This document shows positions 34,372-42,207 of a stretch of DNA of 64,000 bases, in pieces. Positions within the stretch are counted from its first letter, which is position 1. The number at the start of each line of letters is the position of its first letter. The position numbers and the translations under genes are program-made. Origin of the DNA: Streptomyces griseocarneus (GTDB lineage Bacteria > Actinomycetota > Actinomycetes > Streptomycetales > Streptomycetaceae); assembly GCF_014655595.1 (NCBI RefSeq), contig NZ_BNBL01000009.1, forward strand, positions 248,001 to 312,000. The letters run 5' to 3'. The notes under the pieces were generated by a model, which did no database searches, was not told the DNA's origin, and saw nothing but the letters and a program-made list of their open reading frames with translations.

Positions 34372-34635
34372 CTAGGCGGCGGCAGGGGCCTGCGCCCCGG
34401 CGGAGGCCGCGAGGAGCGCCACGTCGGCGCCCAGCACGTCGGACTCCCCCTGGTCGGCGAGCTCCCGGCGGGGGCAGGCGCCCCGGCCGAGCAGGGCCTG
34501 GATCCGGCGCACGCAGCCGCCGCAGTCGGTGCCGGCCTTGCAGGCGGACGCGATCTGCCGGGGCGTGCACGCACCCTTGTCCGCGTGCTCGCGCACCTGC
34601 CGCTCCGTGATGCCGAAGCATGAGCAGACGTACAC
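34372..34635 (-). CDS. bfd: Bacterioferritin-associated ferredoxin (Bfd)
   Basis: Small [2Fe-2S] protein that passes electrons to bacterioferritin haem to release stored iron. It has 87 residues from the GTG at 34635. The cluster Cys are exactly at 4, 6, 38 and 41 (VYVCSCFGITE; TDCGGC), with the BFD-like helix pair between; the last 25 residues are an Ala-rich extension. The start is chosen because the Cys spacing then matches characterised Bfd and the frame upstream crosses the promoter. A 19-base iron box lies 43 bases upstream, so expression should rise when iron is scarce, the expected opposite of storage. Confidence 0.93.
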   Translation of the reverse strand: MYVCSCFGITERQVREHADKGACTPRQIASACKAGTDCGGCVRRIQALLGRGACPRRELADQGESDVLGADVALLAASAGAQAPAAA

Positions 34636-34677
34636 GCGGTCACCGCCTTGCGCCGGCCCGGAGGCCGAGTTGATCAA

Positions 34678-34696
34678 TAAGGTTACCCTTACCTTA
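34678..34696 (-). promoter_or_regulatory. Iron box (DmdR/IdeR-type operator) of bfd
   Basis: On the minus strand the 19 bases TAAGGTAAGGGTAACCTTA agree at 15 positions with the actinobacterial iron-repressor consensus TTAGGTTAGGCTAACCTAA and form an interrupted palindrome. It lies upstream of bfd only; aroH reads away on the other side. Confidence 0.8.
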
Positions 34697-34722
34697 CCCG
34701 TCTCGGCGGCCGGATAACAACG

Positions 34723-34756
34723 CCGTGGGGGGCGGATCACAGATCCGCGCCCCACG
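34723..34756 (-). terminator. Terminator hairpin of DAHP synthase
   Basis: A 16-base arm (CCGTGGGGGGCGGATC) pairs with GATCCGCGCCCCACGG around a two-base loop with one mismatch, 30 bases after the aroH stop. Confidence 0.75.
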
Positions 34757-34786
34757 GTCGTCACCGACGGTTATGACTGCTCGCGC

Positions 34787-36136
34787 CTACTGGTCGCGGT
34801 ACATCTCGGCGACCAGGAAGGCCAGGTCCAGGGACTGGCTGCGGTTCAGGCGCGGGTCGCACGCCGTCTCGTAGCGCTGGTGGAGGTCGTCGACGAAGAT
34901 CTCGTCGCCGCCGCCCACGCACTCGGTGACGTCGTCGCCGGTCAGCTCCACGTGGATGCCGCCCGGGTGGGTGCCCAGGCCCTTGTGGACCTCGAAGAAG
35001 CCCTTGACCTCGTCCAGGACGTCGTCGAAGCGACGGGTCTTGTGGCCCGAGGCGGCCTCGAAGGTGTTGCCGTGCATCGGGTCGCAGACCCACGCCACCT
35101 GGGCGCCGGAGGCGGTGACCTTCTCCACCAGGGTGGGGAGCCTGTCGCGGATCTTGTCCGCGCCCATCCGGGTGATGAACGTCAGCCGGCCGGGCTCGCG
35201 CTCGGGGTCGAGCCGCTCGATGAGCGTCAGCGCCTCCTCGGGCGTCGTCGTCGGCCCGAGCTTCACCCCGATCGGGTTGCGGATCTTCGAGCAGAACTCG
35301 ATGTGCGCCCCGTCCAGCTGCCGGGTGCGCTCACCGATCCAGACCATGTGGCCCGAGACGTCGTACAGCTGCCCGGTGCGCGAGTCGACGCGGGTCAGCG
35401 CGGACTCGTAGTCGAGCACGAGCGCCTCGTGGGAGGCGTAGAACTCGACCGTCTTGAACTCCTCCGGGTCCACCCCGCAGGCGTTCATGAAGTTCATCGC
35501 CCGGTCGATCTCGCGGGCCAGCTGCTCGTAGCGCTGACCGGAGGGCGAGGACTTCACGAAGTCCTGGTTCCAGGCGTGCACCTGGCGCAGGTCGGCGTAG
35601 CCACCCGTGGTGAAGGCGCGCACCAGGTTCAGCGTCGAGGCCGAGGCCTGGTACATCCGCTTCAGCCGCTGCGGGTCCGGCGTACGGGCCTCGGGCGTGA
35701 AGGCGAAGCCGTTGACGGAGTCGCCGCGGTAGGTCGGCAGGGTCACGCCGTCGCGGGTCTCGGTCGGCTTCGAGCGGGGCTTGCTGTACTGGCCGGCGAT
35801 GCGGCCGACCTTCACGACGGGCACGGACCCGGCGTAGGTCAGCACCGCGCCCATCTGCAGCAGGGTCTTGAGCTTGTTGCGGATCTGGTCGGCGCCGACG
35901 GCGTCGAAGGCCTCCGCGCAGTCACCGCCCTGGAGCAGGAACGCCTCTCCCCGCGCGACGGCTCCCAGGCGCTGGCGCAGCTGGTCGCACTCGCCGGCGA
36001 AGACGAGAGGCGGATAGGACTCGAGCTCGGCGATCACATCGCGCAGAGCCTCTTGGTCCGGCCAGTCAGGCTGCTGCGCCGCGGGCAGGGAGCGCCAGGT
36101 GTTGCCACCGGCGTGGATTTCAGCGTTCACGGTCAC
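34787..36136 (-). CDS. aroH: Class II DAHP synthase
   Basis: First enzyme of the shikimate pathway, condensing PEP and erythrose-4-phosphate. It has 449 residues from the GTG at 36136, followed by TVNAEIHAGGNTW; the frame upstream to 36439 passes through the trp leader region and is not coding. Class II (plant/actinobacterial) hallmarks: FAGECDQLRQRLG, AFLLQGGDCAEAF, KVGRIAGQYSKPRSKPTE, RGDSVNGFAF, WIGERTRQLDGAHIEF, NPIGVKLGPTT, RMGADKIRDRLP, VWVCDPMHGNTF and GGIHVELTGDDVTEC. It is divergent from the trp leader and anthranilate synthase, so chorismate supply and its use for Trp share one control region. Confidence 0.96.
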   Translation of the reverse strand: MTVNAEIHAGGNTWRSLPAAQQPDWPDQEALRDVIAELESYPPLVFAGECDQLRQRLGAVARGEAFLLQGGDCAEAFDAVGADQIRNKLKTLLQMGAVLTYAGSVPVVKVGRIAGQYSKPRSKPTETRDGVTLPTYRGDSVNGFAFTPEARTPDPQRLKRMYQASASTLNLVRAFTTGGYADLRQVHAWNQDFVKSSPSGQRYEQLAREIDRAMNFMNACGVDPEEFKTVEFYASHEALVLDYESALTRVDSRTGQLYDVSGHMVWIGERTRQLDGAHIEFCSKIRNPIGVKLGPTTTPEEALTLIERLDPEREPGRLTFITRMGADKIRDRLPTLVEKVTASGAQVAWVCDPMHGNTFEAASGHKTRRFDDVLDEVKGFFEVHKGLGTHPGGIHVELTGDDVTECVGGGDEIFVDDLHQRYETACDPRLNRSQSLDLAFLVAEMYRDQ

Positions 36137-36259
36137 GACCTCAACATTACGGGGTCGAAGACGGCGTCCAGCGGCGGGACCGGACTGTGAGACGAATTCT
36201 GAGACGGATCCCGGGAAGACGCCCCGGAAAGTCACGCGACGCGGACCCGGGCCGTCGGG

Positions 36260-36265
36260 TAAGGT
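36260..36265 (+). promoter_or_regulatory. -10 box of the trp leader transcript
   Basis: TAAGGT ends seven bases before the leader-peptide ATG. With no ribosome site present, the RNA probably starts at or next to the ATG. Confidence 0.5.
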
Positions 36266-36272
36266 GCGCCGC

Positions 36273-36335
36273 ATGTACGTGCTCGCGAACCAGAACCAGA
36301 ACTGGTGGTGGACCGCTCCTCCGGCGGCCCACTGA
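36273..36335 (+). CDS. trpL: trp leader peptide with three tandem Trp codons
   Basis: A 20-codon frame, MYVLANQNQN then three consecutive TGG codons, then TAPPAAH and stop. Followed 25 bases later by a terminator hairpin and then the anthranilate synthase gene, this is a classical transcription attenuator: ribosomes stalling at the Trp codons when charged tRNA-Trp is scarce should prevent the hairpin. A trp attenuator of this kind is known for an anthranilate synthase gene of Streptomyces venezuelae. No ribosome site precedes the ATG; the -10-like TAAGGT at 36260-36265 suggests leaderless translation. Confidence 0.92.
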   Translation: MYVLANQNQNWWWTAPPAAH

Positions 36336-36360
36336 TCGCGCGTACTCACGAACCGACCGC

Positions 36361-36386
36361 GAAGGCCGCCCCGAGGGGCGGCCTTC
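36361..36386 (+). terminator. trp attenuator terminator hairpin
   Basis: GAAGGCCGCCCC and its exact complement are separated by only two bases, between the leader peptide and trpEG. It is a G/C-rich stem without a strong T-run, as is usual in Streptomyces. Confidence 0.85.
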
Positions 36387-36444
36387 GGCGTCTTCCCGGA
36401 CGCCGGCCCGGGGCCGTTCCTCCTCCCAGGAAGGAACACCCCGT

Positions 36445-38361
36445 ATGACCACCGGCGCCGCCGCCCTCCTCGCCCGGCTGACCACTCCCGGCTGCCCGCC
36501 CTTCGCCCTGCTGCACCGCCGCACCCCCGGCCTGCCCGGCGACACGGTCGAGCTGCTGCTCGGCCCCGTCACCGAGGCCGGCCGGCTCGGCGACATCCCG
36601 CTGCCCACCGGGCCCGCGGCGCACGGCGGGCCCGTGCACGACGCGCTGGCCCTCGTCCCCTTCCGCCAGATCCGCGAGCGCGGCTTCGACGTGCGCGACG
36701 ACGGCACCCCGCTGCTCGTCCTGCGCCCCGAGGAGACCCACGAGCTGCCGCTCGCCGAGGCCCTCGCCGCCCTGCCCGCGCACGAGGCGCGGGTCGAGGG
36801 CGGCGCGTTCGACGTCGGCGACGAGGAGTACGCGCGCATCGTCGAGCGCGTCATCGAGGACGAGATCGGCACCGGTGAGGGCGCCAACTTCGTCATCCGC
36901 CGCACGTTCGAGGGCGAGATCCACGGCTTCACCGCCGCCGACGCGCTCGCCCTCTTCCGCCGCCTGCTCGCCGGCGAACGCGGCGCCTACTGGACGTACG
37001 TGGTGCACACCGGCGACCGCACCCTGGTGGGCGCCAGCCCCGAGGTGCACGTCCGGATGACCGGCGGCACCGTCGTGATGAATCCCATCAGCGGCACCTA
37101 CCGCTATCCGGCCGGCGGCCCCACCGCCGAGGACCTGCTCGGCTTCCTGCACGACCGCAAGGAGGTCGAGGAGCTGTCCATGGTCGTGGACGAGGAACTG
37201 AAGATGATGTGCACCGTCGGCGACATGGGCGGCGTGGTCGTCGGCCCCCGGCTGCGCGAGATGGCCCACCTCGCGCACACCGAGTACGAGCTGCGGGGAC
37301 GCTCCTCGCTGGACGTGCGCGAGGTGCTGAAGGAGACCATGTTCGCGGCCACCGTCACCGGCTCGCCGGTCCAGAACGCCTGCCGCGTCATCGGGCGCCA
37401 CGAGAGGCACGGCCGCGGCTACTACGCCGGCGCCCTCGCCCTCATCGGCCGCGACGCGGGCGGCGCGCAGACCCTGGACTCCCCCATCCTCATCCGCACC
37501 GCCGACATCGACCGCCGCGGCCGGCTCCGCGTGTCCGTCGGCGCCACGCTCGTCCGCCACTCCGACCCCCGCGGCGAGGTCGCCGAGACCCACGCCAAGG
37601 CGGCGGGCGTCCTGGCCGCCCTCGGCGTCCGGCCGGCCGCCGTACGCCCCGCGGCCGCCCCGGCCGTACGGCTGGGCGACGACATCCGGGTACGGGCCGC
37701 GCTGGACGCCCGCCGGGCGGATCTGGCCCCCTTCTGGCTGCGGATGCGCACCGCCGCGCCCACCGCCGCGCTGAGCGGCCACGCGCTGGTCGTCGACGCC
37801 GAGGACACCTTCACGGCGATGCTCGCCCACCTCCTGCGCACCTCGGGCCTCGAGGTCACCGTGCGCCGCTACGACGAGCCGGGCCTGCGGGAGGCCGCGC
37901 TGCACCACGAGGGGCCCGTGGTGCTGGGCCCCGGCCCCGGCAACCCCTCGGACGCGGCCGACCCCAAGATGCGGATGCTGCGCGAGCTGACGGCCGGCCT
38001 GCTGCGGGGCCACCGCCACGGGCTGCTCGGCGTGTGCCTGGGGCACGAGCTGATCGCGGCGGAGCTGGGGCTGGAGATCGTACGCAAGCGGGTGCCCTTC
38101 CAGGGGGCACAGGAGCGGATCGACCTCTTCGGGCGCGAGGAGACGGTGGGGTTCTACAACACGTTCACGGCGCGGTGCGACGAGGCCGTGGCCGCGGAGC
38201 TGGCCATGCACGGCATCGAGGTGAGCCGGGACGCCGCGAGCGGGGACGTCCACGCGGTGCGCGGGGGCACGTTCAGCGGCGTCCAGTTCCACCCGGAGTC
38301 GGTGCTGACGCTGAACGGGTCGGCGATCGTCGCCGAAATGCTGGCCGCCGTCCTCGTCTGA
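36445..38361 (+). CDS. trpE: Fused anthranilate synthase (TrpE-TrpG)
   Basis: Single chain converting chorismate and glutamine to anthranilate. It has 638 residues. The N-terminal chorismate-binding domain (to about 400) shows NFVIRRTFEGEIHGF, LVGASPEVHVRMT, NPISGTYRYPAGG, EELKMMCTVGDMGG and SPVQNACRVIGRHE; the C-terminal glutamine amidotransferase (about 430-638) has nucleophile Cys531 in GVCLGHE and FHPES with His616 and Glu618. Fused chains of this shape resemble PhzE-type enzymes as well, but the Trp-codon attenuator upstream indicates tryptophan synthesis. The ATG has AAGGA upstream. It is convergent with pfkA across a 42-base palindrome. Confidence 0.95.
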   Translation: MTTGAAALLARLTTPGCPPFALLHRRTPGLPGDTVELLLGPVTEAGRLGDIPLPTGPAAHGGPVHDALALVPFRQIRERGFDVRDDGTPLLVLRPEETHELPLAEALAALPAHEARVEGGAFDVGDEEYARIVERVIEDEIGTGEGANFVIRRTFEGEIHGFTAADALALFRRLLAGERGAYWTYVVHTGDRTLVGASPEVHVRMTGGTVVMNPISGTYRYPAGGPTAEDLLGFLHDRKEVEELSMVVDEELKMMCTVGDMGGVVVGPRLREMAHLAHTEYELRGRSSLDVREVLKETMFAATVTGSPVQNACRVIGRHERHGRGYYAGALALIGRDAGGAQTLDSPILIRTADIDRRGRLRVSVGATLVRHSDPRGEVAETHAKAAGVLAALGVRPAAVRPAAAPAVRLGDDIRVRAALDARRADLAPFWLRMRTAAPTAALSGHALVVDAEDTFTAMLAHLLRTSGLEVTVRRYDEPGLREAALHHEGPVVLGPGPGNPSDAADPKMRMLRELTAGLLRGHRHGLLGVCLGHELIAAELGLEIVRKRVPFQGAQERIDLFGREETVGFYNTFTARCDEAVAAELAMHGIEVSRDAASGDVHAVRGGTFSGVQFHPESVLTLNGSAIVAEMLAAVLV

Positions 38362-38364
38362 CCT

Positions 38365-38406
38365 GCCCGTTCACCCGGAACGTCATGACGTTCCGGGTGA
38401 ACGGGC
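38365..38406. terminator. 42-base perfect palindrome between trpEG and pfkA
   Basis: Two exact 21-base arms (outer part GCCCGTTCACCCGGAACG) meet without spacer between convergent genes, three bases from the trpEG stop and eight from the pfkA stop. It can fold on either strand and should end both transcripts. Confidence 0.85.
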
Positions 38407-38414
38407 GTGCGCGG

Positions 38415-39446
38415 TCAGCCGAAGAAGACCTTCGCCTCCTCGTACAACGCCGCCGGCACCGTCTTCAGCCGGGCCGTGGCCTCGGCCAGCGGAACCCGGA
38501 CGATGTCCGTACCCCGCAGCGCGACCATCGTCCCGAAGTGGCCGCCGTCCACGGCGGCCAGGGCGTGCAGTCCGAACCGCGTCGCCAGCCACCGGTCGAA
38601 CGCGCTCGGCGTCCCGCCGCGCTGCACGTGTCCCAGCACGGTCGTACGGGCCTCCTTGCCCGTGCGTCGTTCGATCTCCTCCGCCAGCCACTCCCCCACG
38701 CCCGACAGCCGGACGTGCCCGAAGGAGTCCCGGTGGGAGGCGTTCTTGAGCACGAGGTCGCCGTCCTGCGGCATCGCGCCCTCGGCCACGACCACGATCG
38801 GGGCGTAGCTGGCGCCGAAGCGCGAGGTGACCCAGCCGCAGACCTCGTCGACGTCGAAGCGCTGCTCGGGGACGAGGATGACGTTGGCGCCGCCGGCGAG
38901 GCCCGAGTGCAGGGCGATCCAGCCCGCGTGGCGGCCCATGACCTCGACCACGAGGACGCGCATGTGGGACTCGGCCGTGGTGTGGAGGCGGTCGATGGCC
39001 TCGGTGGCGATGTTGACGGCGGTGTCGAAGCCGAAGGTGTAGTCCGTGGCGGAGAGGTCGTTGTCGATGGTCTTGGGCACGCCGACGCAGCGGATGCCGT
39101 GGTCGTCGTGGAGCCGGCGGGCGACGCCCAGGGTGTCCTCGCCGCCGATGGCGATCAGGGCGTCCACCTCGTGCTTGGCGAGGCTCTCCTTGATCCGGCG
39201 GACGCCGTCGGGCTCCTTGAGGGGATTGGTCCGTGACGAGCCGAGGATCGTGCCGCCGCGGGGCAGGATGCCGCGCACGGCGGGAATGCCGAGTTCGGTG
39301 ACGGCGCCCTGCAGGGGCCCGCGCCAGCCGTCCTTGAAGCCGATGAAGTCGTGGTCGTGGTCCTGGACGCCCTTGCGGACGACCGCACGGATGACCGCGT
39401 TGAGCCCGGGGCAGTCGCCGCCGCCGGTGAGCACTCCGATCCGCAT
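38415..39446 (-). CDS. pfkA: 6-phosphofructokinase (group III)
   Basis: Glycolytic phosphorylation of fructose-6-phosphate. It has 343 residues; ATG at 39446 with AGAAGG nine bases upstream. Motifs: MRIGVLTGGGDCPGLNAVIR, RGGTILGSSRTNP, and the catalytic PKTIDND with Asp128. The donor-discriminating positions read GGEDT (Asp104) and PKTID (Lys125): in other PFK groups this pair marks pyrophosphate-dependent enzymes, yet characterised actinobacterial group III enzymes include ATP users, so the donor cannot be decided from sequence. MGRHAGWIA and LGHVQRGG also match. It is 53 bases downstream of the response-regulator stop on the same strand. Confidence 0.95.
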   Translation of the reverse strand: MRIGVLTGGGDCPGLNAVIRAVVRKGVQDHDHDFIGFKDGWRGPLQGAVTELGIPAVRGILPRGGTILGSSRTNPLKEPDGVRRIKESLAKHEVDALIAIGGEDTLGVARRLHDDHGIRCVGVPKTIDNDLSATDYTFGFDTAVNIATEAIDRLHTTAESHMRVLVVEVMGRHAGWIALHSGLAGGANVILVPEQRFDVDEVCGWVTSRFGASYAPIVVVAEGAMPQDGDLVLKNASHRDSFGHVRLSGVGEWLAEEIERRTGKEARTTVLGHVQRGGTPSAFDRWLATRFGLHALAAVDGGHFGTMVALRGTDIVRVPLAEATARLKTVPAALYEEAKVFFG

Positions 39447-39499
39447 GACAGACACCCTTCTCTCGCGCCGGTACGTGCGCCCGGCCGCGCAAGGGGCGG

Positions 39500-40174
39500 T
39501 CAGGCGTCGTCGAGGCCTCGCTCTATCGCGTAGCGGACGAGCTCCACGCGGTTGTGCAGCTGGAGCTTGCCCAAGGTGTTCTGCACATGGTTCTGCACCG
39601 TGCGGTGGGAAATAACCAGGCGTTCGGCGATCTGCTTGTAGGACAGTCCCTTGGCCACGAGGCGGAGGACCTCGGTCTCGCGGTCGGTGAGCCGCGGCGC
39701 CCCCGGCTCGTCGGGGGCGGCGGGGGCCGGGTCGGCGGCGAGCCGGCGGTACTCGCCGAGGACGAGTCCGGCCAGGCCCGGGGTGAAGACGGGGTCGCCG
39801 GCGGCGGTGCGGCGCACGGCGTCCAGCAGCTCCTCGGTGCTGGCGGACTTGAGCAGGTAGCCGGTCGCGCCGGACTTGACCGCCTCCAGGACGTCCGCGT
39901 GCTCGCCGCTGGCGGAGAGCACCAGGACGCGCAGCGCGGGGCGCTCGGCGACCAGTTCCTTGCAGACGGCGGCGCCCGGCAGGCCGGGCAGGTTGAGGTC
40001 CAGCACCAGCACGTCGGGGGTGGTGGCCCGGGCCCGGCGCACGGCCTGCGGGCCGTCGCCCGCGGTGGCCACCACGTCGTATCCGGCCGTCCCCAGGTCG
40101 CGGGCGACCGCGTCGCGCCACATCGGGTGGTCGTCGACCACCATCACCCTGACCTGCTCCGTCTGCGTGCTCAT
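39500..40174 (-). CDS. NarL/LuxR-family response regulator
   Basis: Two-component response regulator, 224 residues. Receiver domain 1-125: acidic pair Asp14-Asp15 (MVVDDHP), phospho-acceptor Asp59 in VLVLDLNLPG, then VLSASG and GYLLKSAS with the conserved Lys. A Pro/Ala linker leads to a LuxR-type helix-turn-helix at about 160-224 (LTDRETEVLRLVAKGLSYKQ, then TVQNHVQNTLGKL). Its ATG overlaps the stop of the sensor kinase gene by four bases, so the two are a cognate pair. Confidence 0.95.
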   Translation of the reverse strand: MSTQTEQVRVMVVDDHPMWRDAVARDLGTAGYDVVATAGDGPQAVRRARATTPDVLVLDLNLPGLPGAAVCKELVAERPALRVLVLSASGEHADVLEAVKSGATGYLLKSASTEELLDAVRRTAAGDPVFTPGLAGLVLGEYRRLAADPAPAAPDEPGAPRLTDRETEVLRLVAKGLSYKQIAERLVISHRTVQNHVQNTLGKLQLHNRVELVRYAIERGLDDA

Positions 40175-41406
40175 CGTGTGTCCTCGCTCCCCCGTCGATC
40201 CTTCGGAACCCTCAGTTCGACCTCGGTGCCCTGTCCCGGCACCGAGACCAGCTCGGCCGTGCCGCCCAGATCGCGCAGGCGGCCGCGGATGGACAGGGCG
40301 ACGCCCATGCGGCCCTCCCGTTCCGCGTCGGCCAGCCGTCCCTCGGGGATGCCGGGGCCGTCGTCCCGGACGGTGACGATCACTTCGCCGGGTTCGTCCT
40401 CGAGCAGGATCCAGGCCCGGGCCTCCTGGCCGGCGTGCTTGGCGACGTTGTCCAGGGCCGCGCTGACGGCGGCCGCCAGCTCCGCCGCCGCGGCCGCCTC
40501 CAGCAGCACGGCGGTGCCGGGCGCGGAGAAGGTGACGGTCGCCCCGGCGTGCGGGGCGAGCAGGGCGCGTACGTCGCAGGGGCCGGCCGGCGGGGCCGGG
40601 GCGGGGCGCACGGCGCGCACCAGCTCGGCGTCCTCGGCGAGCTGCTCGGCGGAGCGCTGCGGGGGCACGAGGCCGCCGGCGACCAGGGTGCGCAGGGCGA
40701 TCTCCTGCTCGCCGGCCATCCTGCCCAGCTCGGCGGCCTCGCCGCCGAGGGCCGCGCCGCGCCGCTGGACCATGGCCAGCACCTGCAGGACGCCGTCGTG
40801 GATGTCGCGGGCCAGCCGCTCCCGCTCGCGGGTCGCCGCCTCGATCTGCAGGGCGCGGGCGAGCGTGCGCTCACTGGCGCGGGCGACCTCGACGATGTAG
40901 CCGACGGCGATGCTGGAGACCCACACCAGGACCACGTTGTGGACCGTGTCGCGGGCCGCGACGCCGCGCTCGGCGAGGTTGGCGACGGCCACGATCGTGG
41001 AGCCGACCGCCGCCCACCGCCAGCCGCCCTTGATGGCCATCCCGAGCACGGCGCCGCCGGCCCAGATGGACGGGAGGGTGGCCGCGCCCGATGCGATGCG
41101 CTCGCCGGTGTCGAGGACGGCGGTGAGAAGGATTCCGGCGATCGCGATGCTCAGGTCGGCTATCAGGAACGACTTCGTGCAGCGCTCGGCGGAGGTGACG
41201 CGGTTCCAGGTCAGCAGCGTCCACAGGGTGAGTACGCCCATGTAGAGCGCCGCTCCGGCCGGATGGGCGTACTCCCGGTAGTTGAGGAGGAAGAGCGCGA
41301 GCGCGTAGCCGAGCGTCAGGAGGCGGTAGCCGGTCAGGGCGCGCCACAGCGGCAGCTCCACCGACATCCGTACGGGACGCGGGCGCCGCCCGGTGCGCTG
41401 TGTCAT
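40171..41406 (-). CDS. Sensor histidine kinase (HisKA_3 / NarX-type)
   Basis: Membrane sensor for the adjoining response regulator, 411 residues. Five to six membrane helices occupy residues 27-175 (a MacS-like sensor domain without large external loop). The phosphorylation site is His203 in ARDIHDGVLQVLA, the HisKA_3 motif; the ATPase domain follows, with ALDNVAKHAGQ (N box), VRDDGPGIPEG (G1) and GMGVALSIRGRL-like GRMGVALSIRGR. The stimulus is unknown; a multi-helix sensor suggests membrane or small hydrophobic signals. The stop overlaps the regulator start (ATGA). Confidence 0.94.
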   Translation of the reverse strand: MTQRTGRRPRPVRMSVELPLWRALTGYRLLTLGYALALFLLNYREYAHPAGAALYMGVLTLWTLLTWNRVTSAERCTKSFLIADLSIAIAGILLTAVLDTGERIASGAATLPSIWAGGAVLGMAIKGGWRWAAVGSTIVAVANLAERGVAARDTVHNVVLVWVSSIAVGYIVEVARASERTLARALQIEAATRERERLARDIHDGVLQVLAMVQRRGAALGGEAAELGRMAGEQEIALRTLVAGGLVPPQRSAEQLAEDAELVRAVRPAPAPPAGPCDVRALLAPHAGATVTFSAPGTAVLLEAAAAAELAAAVSAALDNVAKHAGQEARAWILLEDEPGEVIVTVRDDGPGIPEGRLADAEREGRMGVALSIRGRLRDLGGTAELVSVPGQGTEVELRVPKDRRGSEDTR

Positions 41407-41433
41407 GAACCGACTCCCCCCGGCCGGGCGACC

Positions 41434-42207
41434 TTACGCCTCGGGCTTGTGCTCCGCCTTCTTTCCCGCCTTGTCGAGTCCGGCCGCTTTCGCCGCCTTC
41501 TCCTCCTCGGCCTGCCGCTTCGCCTCGTCCGCGATCTGCCGCTTGGCGGCGGTGGCGTAGATGTCGACGTACTCCTGGCCGGAGAGCTTCATGATCTCGT
41601 ACATGACCTCGTCGGTCACCGAGCGGAGGATGAAGCGGTCGCCGTCCATGCCGTGGTAGCGGCTGAAGTCCAGCGGCTTCCCGATGCGGATGCCCGGCCG
41701 GATCATCTTCGGCAGGACCTTCCCCGGCGGCTGCACCTTCTCCGTGTCGATCATCGCGACCGGGATCACCGGTGCGCCGGTGGCCAGCGCCACCCGGGCG
41801 AGCCCGCCGGGCTTGCCGCGGTAGAGGCGGCCGTCGGGGGACCGGGTGCCCTCGGGGTAGATGCCGAAGAGCTCACCGCGCTCCAGCACCTCGATGCCGC
41901 TCTTGATCGCGGCCTCGCCGGCGCCCCGGGCGCCCGAGCGGTCGACCGGGAGCTGGCCGACGCCCTTGAAGAAGGCCGCCGTCAGCTTTCCCTTGACTCC
42001 GGGGGAGGTGAAGTACTCCTGCTTCGCGATGAAGGTGATCTTGCGATCGAGCACCGCGGGGAGGAAGAAGGAATCCGAGAAGGACAGGTGGTTGCTCGCC
42101 AGGATGGCGGGCCCCTCGGCCGGTACGTTCTCCAAGCCCTCCACCCACGGGCGGAAGGCAAGCTTCAGCGACCCTCCGATGGACAGCTTCATAGCGCCGT
42201 AGAACAA
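41434..42207 (-). CDS. PlsC-type 1-acylglycerol-3-phosphate acyltransferase
   Basis: Membrane-associated acyltransferase for phospholipid (or mannoside) acylation. It has 257 residues. The HX4D catalytic motif is NHLSFSD with His40 and Asp45; block II/III motifs are PVDRSG and GIYPEGTRSPDGRLYRGKPG; then VIPVAMI. The start is a TTG at 42207: a perfect AGGAGG lies seven bases upstream, while the first in-frame ATG is 15 bases further in, too distant. The C-terminus is a Lys/Ala/Glu-rich tail. M. tuberculosis has a homologous acyltransferase (Rv2182c) at the same relative place. Confidence 0.92.
   Translation of the reverse strand: MFYGAMKLSIGGSLKLAFRPWVEGLENVPAEGPAILASNHLSFSDSFFLPAVLDRKITFIAKQEYFTSPGVKGKLTAAFFKGVGQLPVDRSGARGAGEAAIKSGIEVLERGELFGIYPEGTRSPDGRLYRGKPGGLARVALATGAPVIPVAMIDTEKVQPPGKVLPKMIRPGIRIGKPLDFSRYHGMDGDRFILRSVTDEVMYEIMKLSGQEYVDIYATAAKRQIADEAKRQAEEEKAAKAAGLDKAGKKAEHKPEA

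Noticed and set aside
36137..36439. A 100-residue N-terminal extension of DAHP synthase
   Set aside because: It would cover the trp leader peptide, attenuator and both promoters. Known class II enzymes start at the TVNAE position, matched by the GTG at 36136.
38415..39446. Calling the enzyme a pyrophosphate-dependent phosphofructokinase
   Set aside because: Asp104/Lys125 alone is not decisive in the actinobacterial group III, so it is reported only as a question.
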